Positions 32,734 to 39,410 of a DNA stretch of 64,000 nt are shown here, piece after piece (the stretch's first letter is position 1; each line of letters opens with the position of its first letter). The notes beneath the pieces were generated by a model. That model saw nothing but the letters and a program-made list of their open reading frames with translations, was not told the DNA's origin and did no database searches. The stretch is from positions 1 to 64,000 of the forward strand of contig NZ_AJXW01000072.1 of NCBI RefSeq assembly GCF_000264375.1. Reading direction: 5' to 3'. Source of the DNA: Rhodanobacter thiooxydans LCS2. Its GTDB lineage: Bacteria > Pseudomonadota > Gammaproteobacteria > Xanthomonadales > Rhodanobacteraceae. The translations under genes and the position numbers were made by a program.

Positions 32734-32965
32734 GAGCTTGTGAAGGAAAGCACTTCCCGTGGTTTTCTTCCGCCTGGCCGGGCTTCGGGCCCGAAAAATT
32801 CACGAACTCTCAGAGCTTGGGAAGAAAACCACATCCTGTGGTTTTCTTCAGTCGCGAGTCCGGTACACGCGCGGACTCGCTCACATGAAACAGTCACTTG
32901 CGTGACTGTTTCATGCCCAGCCCTCCGTGGCCGGCCTGAGAGGTTGAAAAACCACAACCTCTCAG
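32734..32965. repeat. Composite hairpin repeat, copy B
   Basis: A degenerate partial copy (32734-32813) is followed by a full one. GAAGAAAACCAC (32821-32832) pairs with 32838-32849. GCGAGTCCG is near 32854 and its partner CGGACTCGC ends at 32880. CATGAAACAGTCAC (32884-32897) pairs with GTGACTGTTTCATG (32902-32915). CTGAGAGGTTG (32936-32946) pairs with 32955-32965. The last hairpin contains the stop codon of the DUF3247 gene (32962-32964). Same orientation as copy A. Confidence 0.85.
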
Positions 32966-33264
32966 TTTTCGCTGGCCATGGACGAGTCGAGATGCTCGAC
33001 CCGCACGATCTGGTCAAGCCAGACCTGCTGGCTCCATTCCGGCACGTCGGGCCGTTCCAGCCGCACGGTGGCGTTGATGCCTTCGCGCTCGTCGGCGTCG
33101 CGGAACATCTGCACGTTCGGTCGCGTGACGACCACGCCATCGCAGCTGCTGCCGTCCTTGAGGAGCAGCACCACATGGCCGTTGGCCGGTAGTTCCTCCA
33201 CCAGCGATTCGAGCTGCTGGATGCTGGCCCGGTCGGTGTAGACGCGTTCCGCTGCTCTGCCCAT
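32962..33264 (-). CDS. DUF3247 family protein
   Basis: 100 residues. The N-terminal MGRAAERVYTDRASIQQLE, the central strands HVVLLLKDGSSCDGVVVTRP and the FRDADEREGINATVRLE segment match DUF3247, which I know mainly from Xanthomonadaceae and relatives. The fold is probably an Sm-like small barrel. There is no signal peptide and the function is unknown. The stop codon lies in composite repeat B. It is divergent from the CtlX-like gene; the pair is bracketed by inverted copies of the repeat. Confidence 0.8.
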   Translation of the reverse strand: MGRAAERVYTDRASIQQLESLVEELPANGHVVLLLKDGSSCDGVVVTRPNVQMFRDADEREGINATVRLERPDVPEWSQQVWLDQIVRVEHLDSSMASEN

Positions 33265-33488
33265 GGCATTTGCCTCGCGTGACGTGATCGGGCATCAGGG
33301 TGGTTGGCCACATGGCAAGCGCGCGTCAATTCGTCTATCCGCCAGCTGAACGGCAGGCAGGGTGCCGCACGCCATGCGCCGCGCGGTAGCGGGTCACGAT
33401 CGGGCTGGCAGCAGGCGGCAAACGGGAGCCGCCGCACGGGAAGAACCGGCAGCGGATATGCTTTCACGCCCCCGCATTGAGCTGCGCC

Positions 33489-34406
33489 ATGATCACCACT
33501 TCGCCGAGCGAGTTCCTCGAAGCATTTGCCACACTGGCGCCATTGCCGGGAGCGGCGGCGACCGCGCGGGCCGCGTTTATGGTGGCGCCGGCCGAATTCG
33601 CCCTGGCGCAGGAATCAGCGCGCGACAACCGCTACATGGACCTGGGCCTGGCGGTCGACCCACTGAGGGCGCTGGCCCAGCACGGCGCGCTGGCGCAGGC
33701 GCTGCGCGTGGACGTGCCGGTGATCACCTTTCCCGGTGACCCGGCGACGCCCGACGCGGTGTTTCCGAACAACGTGTTCGCCACCGCCCCGGGGCGGCTG
33801 ATCGTCGGCCGCATGCGCCACCCGGTGCGCCAGCGCGAGGCCACGCGCGCCGACATCCGCGGCTTCTTCGGCGCCGTGCTGGGCTACGACGAGATCGACC
33901 TGTCCGGCCGCAGCGATCTGGTCGCCGAACTGACCGGCTCGCTGGTCATCGACCGTGCCCGCGGCATCGGCTACTGCGGCCTCAGCGAGCGCTGCGACCC
34001 GGCCGGTGCCGAGGCGATGCACCAGGCGTTCGGCCTGCGCCTGACCTACTGCTTCGAGCTGGCCGAGACCGAGTACCACACCAACGTGGTGCTGACCCTG
34101 CTGGCCGGCCGCGCCGCGATCATCGCCGCCGACGGCTTCCGCAACCCGGCCGCGGCACGGGTGATCGCCACCGCCTGTGGCGACCGCGCGGTCTGGCTGA
34201 GCCCGGCGCAGAAACAGGCCTTCGCCGGCAACGCGATCGCCCTCTCCGAGCACCGCGTGTGGATGAGCGCCCGCGCCGTCCATTCGCTCACCGACGCCCA
34301 GCGCGAAGCGCTGGCCGGCTACGGTTTCGCGGTGGGCGTGGTGGAACTGGACGAGATCGAGAAAGCCGGCGGCAGCCTGCGCTGCTGCGTGGGCGAGATT
34401 TACTGA
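33489..34406 (+). CDS. Amidinotransferase-fold hydrolase, CtlX-like
   Basis: 305 residues from ATG 33489. Guanidine-modifying-enzyme fold motifs are FPNNVFAT, the acidic ELTGSLVIDR, the catalytic-His strand YHTNVVLTLL, and the C-terminal nucleophile GGSLRCCVGEIY. These align with CtlX-type (citrulline utilisation) hydrolases and more distantly with dimethylarginine dimethylaminohydrolase. The likely reaction is hydrolysis of a guanidino or ureido group of an arginine or citrulline derivative. The TGA stop is the first part of composite repeat C. Confidence 0.8.
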   Translation: MITTSPSEFLEAFATLAPLPGAAATARAAFMVAPAEFALAQESARDNRYMDLGLAVDPLRALAQHGALAQALRVDVPVITFPGDPATPDAVFPNNVFATAPGRLIVGRMRHPVRQREATRADIRGFFGAVLGYDEIDLSGRSDLVAELTGSLVIDRARGIGYCGLSERCDPAGAEAMHQAFGLRLTYCFELAETEYHTNVVLTLLAGRAAIIAADGFRNPAAARVIATACGDRAVWLSPAQKQAFAGNAIALSEHRVWMSARAVHSLTDAQREALAGYGFAVGVVELDEIEKAGGSLRCCVGEIY

Positions 34407-34624
34407 GAGGTTGTGAGTTTTTCAACCTCGAAGCCCGGCCATGAATGGCCGGGCGCGGATCGGGCACGCCAGTGCCTGATTCGCGTGAGCGAGTCCGGAC
34501 AAATCCATCAGGAACGGATTTGAACAGCCGCAGGCTGGCCCGCAGGGTGCATGCCAGGATGGCATGCATACATGTGCCGGACTCGCGACAGAAGAAAACC
34601 ACAGGAAGTGGTTTTCTTCACAAG
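34403..34624. repeat. Composite hairpin repeat, copy C (inverted)
   Basis: CTGAGAGGTTG (34403-34413) pairs with CAACCTC (34423-34429). GCCCGGCCAT (34433-34442) pairs with 34445-34454. GCGAGTCCGG (34489-34498) pairs with CCGGACTCGC (34577-34586), enclosing two smaller hairpins (AAATCC/GGATTT, GCATGCC/GGCATGC). GAAGAAAACCAC (34591-34602) pairs with 34608-34619. It is inverted relative to copies A and B but has the same orientation relative to the gene whose stop it contains (34404-34406). Confidence 0.85.
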
Positions 34625-34677
34625 CACTGAGGCAGGTCCGCGTTGCGCGGCCGCCAGTGCCGGGGCATGCTCGGCGC

Positions 34678-36531
34678 ATGTCAGTGTCGATACCCTGCAC
34701 ACGCCTGCTGCGCTTGATCGTACTCGCGCTCCCGCTGGCCGCAGCCGGTGCGCGGGCCGCGCCCGCCGCCACCGGCGCGCGCACCTGGGCCAATCCGCTG
34801 GATATCGACTACCGCTACAACTACGAGCAGATGAACCAGGGCATCTCGTACCGCACCGGCGCTGACCCGGCGTTCGTGCGCTACGGCGACGCGTACTACC
34901 TGTTCCTGACCCTGGCCGACGGCTACTGGCGTTCGACCGACCTGCTGCACTGGCAGTTCGTGCAACCGGACCGATGGCCGTTCGACGGCCCGGTGGCGCC
35001 GGCCACCCTGGTCGCCGACGGCAAGCTGTTCCTGATGTCGTCCGCAATGGAGCCGCGCCCACTGCTGTACTCGACCGATCCGGCGCACAGTCGATGGCAG
35101 TTCTGGACGCGTCTGCTGCCGGCGGTACCCGGCGCGGTATGGGCCGGGCACGAGAGCGAAATGAAGCCGGGCGACCTGCCGCCTGGTCCGTGGGACCCGA
35201 GCCTGTTCCGCGACGAGGACGGCAAGACCTATCTGTACTGGGATTCCTCCAACGTCTTTCCGTTGTACGGCGCGCAGATCGACCTGGCGCTGGACCACGC
35301 CGACGAGGGCGAAGGCAAGCGGATGGCCTTCGTCACCACGCCGGCCGCGCTGCTCAAGGCCGACCCCGCCACGCATGGCTGGGAACGCTTCGGACAGGAC
35401 CACGCTGACACCCGCATCGCGCCCTTTGTCGAGGGTGCCTGGATCAACCGACACGGCGACCGCTACTACCTGCAGTACGCCGCGCCGGGCACCGAGTACA
35501 ACGTGTACGCCACCGGCGTTTACGTCGGCAGCAACCCGCTGGGACCATTCACCCACGCGCCATACAACCCGGTCGGCTACAAGCCCGGCGGCTTCGCCAC
35601 CGGCGCCGGGCACGGCTCCACTTTCCAGGACGCGCATGGCAACTGGTGGAACAGCGGCACCATGTGGGTGGGCCTGAACTGGACGTTCGAACGGCGCATC
35701 GAACTGTTCCCCGCCGGCTTCCACGCGGACGGCCAGATGTGGGTCGACACGCGCTTTGGCGATTTCCCGCAGCGCATGCCCGACCATGCGCTGGGCGAGG
35801 GCGAGAGCACCTTCACCGGCTGGATGCTGCTGTCGTACCGCAAGTCCGCGCACGCTTCGTCGCAACTGCCGCAACACCCGCCCTCCGCCGTCACCGACGA
35901 GAACCCCCGCACGTTCTGGGCGGCGGCAAGCAACACCGCCGGACAGACGCTCACGCTCGACCTGGGCGGCCCGCGCACGGTGCGCGCCGTGCAGGTGGAC
36001 TACGCCGACTACCGCTCCGGCCGCTACGGCGACGCGCCCGACATCGTCACCCGGTTCCGCCTCGACGGCTCGGCGGACGGCAGGCGATGGACCACCCTGG
36101 CCGACCTCTCGCACGAAACCCGCGACCGGCCGAACGCCTATCTCGAACTCGACCATCCGGCACGCATCCGCTACCTGCGCTACGTGCACGGCCACGTCGG
36201 CGCACGCACGCTGGCGATCTCCGACCTGCGCGTGTTCGGCAACGCCGACGGCCCGCCGCCACCGGCGCCGGTGCTGGTTTCCGCCCGCCGCCTGGCCGAC
36301 ACCCGCGATGCCGAGGTCGTCTGGCAACCGGTGCCCGGCGCGGTCGGCTACAACGTGCGCTGGGGGCTGGCCGCCGATCGCCTGCACGAGACGTACCAGC
36401 GCTTCGCCGACCAGCCGGCACGACTGACCCTGCACGCATTGAACAAGGGCGTGGCCTACGTCGTGGCGGTCGAGGCGTTCGACGAACGCGGCGTGTCGAC
36501 GCTGTCGCGGGTCGCCACGCTGCAGCCCTGA
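34678..36531 (+). CDS. Secreted GH43-type glycoside hydrolase with F5/8-C and Fn3 domains
   Basis: 617 residues from ATG 34678. A signal peptide covers MSVSIPCTRLLRLIVLALPL and the following Ala-rich run. The five-bladed propeller catalytic domain (about 35-390) has GADPAFVRYGDAYYLF (base Asp), PWDPSLFRDEDGKTYLYW (pKa-modulating Asp) and FVEGAWINRHGDRYYLQY, with the acid Glu near residue 251, the GH43 arrangement. A discoidin-like carbohydrate-binding domain (about 400-525) and a fibronectin type III domain (to the end) follow. It should release arabinose, xylose or galactose units from plant polymers. The promoter must lie in the 53 bases after composite repeat C or within that repeat. Confidence 0.85.
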   Translation: MSVSIPCTRLLRLIVLALPLAAAGARAAPAATGARTWANPLDIDYRYNYEQMNQGISYRTGADPAFVRYGDAYYLFLTLADGYWRSTDLLHWQFVQPDRWPFDGPVAPATLVADGKLFLMSSAMEPRPLLYSTDPAHSRWQFWTRLLPAVPGAVWAGHESEMKPGDLPPGPWDPSLFRDEDGKTYLYWDSSNVFPLYGAQIDLALDHADEGEGKRMAFVTTPAALLKADPATHGWERFGQDHADTRIAPFVEGAWINRHGDRYYLQYAAPGTEYNVYATGVYVGSNPLGPFTHAPYNPVGYKPGGFATGAGHGSTFQDAHGNWWNSGTMWVGLNWTFERRIELFPAGFHADGQMWVDTRFGDFPQRMPDHALGEGESTFTGWMLLSYRKSAHASSQLPQHPPSAVTDENPRTFWAAASNTAGQTLTLDLGGPRTVRAVQVDYADYRSGRYGDAPDIVTRFRLDGSADGRRWTTLADLSHETRDRPNAYLELDHPARIRYLRYVHGHVGARTLAISDLRVFGNADGPPPPAPVLVSARRLADTRDAEVVWQPVPGAVGYNVRWGLAADRLHETYQRFADQPARLTLHALNKGVAYVVAVEAFDERGVSTLSRVATLQP

Positions 36532-36568
36532 GCTTGCGTGCCCCCGTGCAGTGCGCTCTGATGCGTGG

Positions 36569-37237
36569 ATGATCGTCGTCCACCACCTCAACAACTCGCG
36601 TTCGCAACGCATCCTGTGGCTGCTGGAAGAACTCGGCGTGCCATACGAGATCAGGCGCTACCAGCGCGATCCGCAGACCATGCTGGCGCCGCCGGCATTG
36701 CGCGCGATCCACCCGCTGGGCAAGTCGCCGATGATCACCGACGGCGAACTCACCCTGGCCGAGTCCGGCGCGATCGTGGAATACCTTGCCGACCGCTACG
36801 GTGCAGCCAGGCTGATCCCCGCGCCCGGCACGCCCGAGCGGCTGCGCTGCAACTACTGGCTGCACTACGCCGAAGGCTCGGCGATGCCGCCGCTGCTGCT
36901 GAAGCTGGTGTTCCGCAGGATCGAGACGACGCCGATGCCGTTCTTCGCGAAGCCCGTCGCAAGGGGCATCGCGCGCAAGGTGCAGGGCGGCTTCGTCGAC
37001 CCGCAGCTGAAACTGCACCTGGATTACCTCGAAGGCGAACTCGGCAAGAGCGAGTGGTTCGGCGGCGACACGTTCGGCGTCGCCGACATCCAGTTGAGCT
37101 TCCCGCTAGAAGCGTTCGCCGCGCGCGGCGGACTGGACGACCGTTACCCGCGGCTGGCCACCTTCCTGCAACGCATCCACGCGCGGCCGGCTTACCAGCG
37201 CGCGCTGCAGCAGGGCGGCGAATACCGGCTCGGCTGA
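36569..37237 (+). CDS. Glutathione S-transferase
   Basis: 222 residues from ATG 36569 (MIVVHHLNNSRSQRILWLLE); a GTG six codons upstream is possible. The thioredoxin-like N-domain has the Ser-containing active-site segment NNSRSQRILWLLEEL and the cis-Pro/SNAIL-like HPLGKSPMITDG followed by AESGAIVEYL. The all-helical C-domain ends with the N-capping FGVADIQLSFPLEAF. It conjugates glutathione to electrophiles. It lies 37 bases after the GH43 stop on the same strand and upstream of the ElaB-like gene. Confidence 0.9.
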   Translation: MIVVHHLNNSRSQRILWLLEELGVPYEIRRYQRDPQTMLAPPALRAIHPLGKSPMITDGELTLAESGAIVEYLADRYGAARLIPAPGTPERLRCNYWLHYAEGSAMPPLLLKLVFRRIETTPMPFFAKPVARGIARKVQGGFVDPQLKLHLDYLEGELGKSEWFGGDTFGVADIQLSFPLEAFAARGGLDDRYPRLATFLQRIHARPAYQRALQQGGEYRLG

Positions 37238-37323
37238 ACGGATCGCGCTGCCGCGCGGCGCTGTTTACGCCTCGCTCACGACGGCGCTGGCAGCCTCGGA
37301 AGCCCGCCGAGGAGAACACTCCC

Positions 37324-37653
37324 ATGCGCCACCACGATATCGAGAGCCGGCTCCGCGATGCCGGCGAACGCGCCGGCCAACAGGCGCAGCGCTACGCCGA
37401 TGGCGCTGCCGACCACGCGCATACCCTGCTGGAACGCAGCCGCGAGCTGGGCTCGCGCTGGAGCCGGCGCCGCGATTCGTACGGCCGTCAGCTGTCGCAC
37501 GCGGCCGAGGATTTCGCCGACGAGGCGAACTACCAGTACCGCCGCCTGCGCCGCCAGGTAAACCGCCACCCGCTGGCCACCGCGGCGGTCGTGGCCGGTA
37601 CGCTCGGGGCGTTCCTGCTGCTGCGCCGCGTGTTCCGCAACGACGACGAGTGA
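37324..37653 (+). CDS. ElaB/YqjD-like membrane-anchored helical protein
   Basis: 109 residues from ATG 37324, GAGGAG upstream. A highly charged, continuous amphipathic helix (about 1-78, rich in Arg, Glu, Ala and His) is followed by one C-terminal transmembrane helix, HPLATAAVVAGTLGAFLLL, and RRVFRNDDE. This layout matches the ElaB/YqjD/DUF883 family, which tethers ribosomes to the inner membrane in stationary phase in Escherichia coli. The assignment rests on topology and the HPLATAAVVAG block. Confidence 0.7.
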   Translation: MRHHDIESRLRDAGERAGQQAQRYADGAADHAHTLLERSRELGSRWSRRRDSYGRQLSHAAEDFADEANYQYRRLRRQVNRHPLATAAVVAGTLGAFLLLRRVFRNDDE

Positions 37654-37745
37654 GCGCCGCGCACCCTTAGAACGCGCACGCGGAGCAGCGCAGCGGTGCG
37701 TGCCCGCCGCGGTATGCTGGCCGCCTGTATGTCAGGGGCGGATGC

Positions 37746-39350
37746 ATGCGTTCGAGGGACCTCACCTTCCACCACCCGGTGGCGTTCTGGCTCGGCTGCG
37801 CCATGGTGATCGCCGGCGTGCTGGCGCATCTGCCGATGCTGGCGATGGCCGCGCCGATGCACTTCCGCCTCGCCGGCATGCCGATGGACAACCTGATGCT
37901 GGCCGGCATGGCGCTGGTGCCGCTCGGCGTGCTGCTCGCCGGCTATGGCCTGATGCCGCGGCTGCAGCAGATGCGGCGCACGCTGCACCCCGACCGCGAG
38001 CCGCTGCCATTCCACGCCGCCGACCACGTGCCGCTCAACCGCGAGCACTGGAAACTGGTGGCGGTGCTGACCATCGCGCTGGCGGTGGACGTGATGAAGC
38101 CGGCCACGATCGGTTTCGTGATGCCGGGGCTGTCGGCCGAGTACGGCATCAGCGGCGCGACCGCCGGCTGGCTGGCGTTGTCGGCACTGACCGGTACCGT
38201 GGTCGGCTCGATCGTGTGGGGCCGGCTCGGCGACCTGTTCGGCCGCCGCGCGACGATCCTGCTGTCGGCGCTGATGTTCATGGGTACCGCGATCTGCGGC
38301 GCGATGCCGAGCTTCGGCTGGAACCTGGTGATGTGCTTCATGATGGGCGCGGCCGCCGGCGGCATGCTGCCGATCACCTTCACCCTGATGGCCGAGACCA
38401 TCCCGACCCGCCACCGCGGCTGGTTGCTGGTGGCGCTGGGCGGCGTCGGCACCTCGGCCGGCTACCTGCTGGCCTCGGGTGCCGCCGCGCTGTTCGAGCC
38501 GGCGTGGAGCTGGCGCTCGCTGTGGCTGCTCAACCTGCCCACCGGCGCGCTGATCATCCTGCTCAACCGCTATATCCCCGAGTCACCGCGCTTCCTCGCC
38601 CTGGCCGGTCTGGAGGATCAGGCGCGCGCGGTGCTGCAGCGCTTCTCGGGCGGCGTGGCGCCAGTGGCCTCCGCGCCTGCGTGCGACGCCGCCCACGCGC
38701 CGTCGCACGCGCCTGCACGCACCAGCATGCGCCAGTTGCTGCGCGGCCGGCATGCGGCGATCAGCTGGGGCCTGATGGTATGCGCGGTGGCCTGGGGCCT
38801 GGCGAACTTCGGCTTCCTGCTATGGCTGCCGGCGAACCTGGTGGCGCTGGGCATCGACGCGCAGGCCAGCGCGGCGCTGCTGGCGCGCTCGGCGATCATT
38901 GCCCTGCCCGGCATCGGCGTGGTGGTGTGGGCCTACCAGCGCTGGAGCAGCATCCGCAGCCTGGTGCTGTTCATCGCGCTGACCGCGCTGTCGCTGCTGT
39001 TCTTCTTCGCCATCGCGCTGGTCGACCTGCGCTCGACCGCGCTCACCACGGCAGGCACGGTGGCGCTGCTGCTGTGCATCAGCGGGGTGGTCGCCACGCT
39101 GATTCCGTACGCGGCGGAGATCTACCCGGTGCACCTGCGCAGTACCGGCGCGGGGCTGATCGCCGGCGGCTCGAAATTCGGCGGCATCCTCGGCGCACTG
39201 ATCGGCGTGGCCGGCCTGTTCGAGCACTTCATGCTGTCGGCGCTGCTGCTCGCGCTGCCGATGGTGCTGGCCGGCTGGATGCTTGCGCGCAGCGGCATCG
39301 AGACGCGCGGGCACGGGCTGGAAGCGATCCAGCAGGCACTGTCGGAATAG
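37746..39350 (+). CDS. MFS transporter, sugar/organic-acid porter type
   Basis: 534 residues. Two extra N-terminal helices are followed by the 12-helix MFS core. The signature loop 2-3 motif is GRLGDLFGRRATILLSAL, the first-half exit motif includes PTRHRGWLLVALGGVG, and ESPRFLALAGLEDQA follows helix 6, as in sugar and aromatic-acid porters. The central loop (about 310-330) is Ala/Pro-rich. The substrate is not identifiable. It ends at a bidirectional terminator shared with aceE. Confidence 0.85.
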   Translation: MRSRDLTFHHPVAFWLGCAMVIAGVLAHLPMLAMAAPMHFRLAGMPMDNLMLAGMALVPLGVLLAGYGLMPRLQQMRRTLHPDREPLPFHAADHVPLNREHWKLVAVLTIALAVDVMKPATIGFVMPGLSAEYGISGATAGWLALSALTGTVVGSIVWGRLGDLFGRRATILLSALMFMGTAICGAMPSFGWNLVMCFMMGAAAGGMLPITFTLMAETIPTRHRGWLLVALGGVGTSAGYLLASGAAALFEPAWSWRSLWLLNLPTGALIILLNRYIPESPRFLALAGLEDQARAVLQRFSGGVAPVASAPACDAAHAPSHAPARTSMRQLLRGRHAAISWGLMVCAVAWGLANFGFLLWLPANLVALGIDAQASAALLARSAIIALPGIGVVVWAYQRWSSIRSLVLFIALTALSLLFFFAIALVDLRSTALTTAGTVALLLCISGVVATLIPYAAEIYPVHLRSTGAGLIAGGSKFGGILGALIGVAGLFEHFMLSALLLALPMVLAGWMLARSGIETRGHGLEAIQQALSE

Positions 39351-39359
39351 TTGCAAGGA

Positions 39360-39381
39360 AAAGCCGCCTCGCGGCGGCTTT
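39360..39381. terminator. Bidirectional terminator between the MFS gene and aceE
   Basis: Stem AAAGCCGCC (39360-39368) and GGCGGCTTT (39373-39381), loop TCGC. It lies 9 bases past the MFS stop and 29 bases past the aceE stop on the opposite strand. A/T-rich flanks fit action on both strands. Confidence 0.8.
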
Positions 39382-39410
39382 CCTGGCGTTGACGCCGAAG
39401 GCCAACAAGA

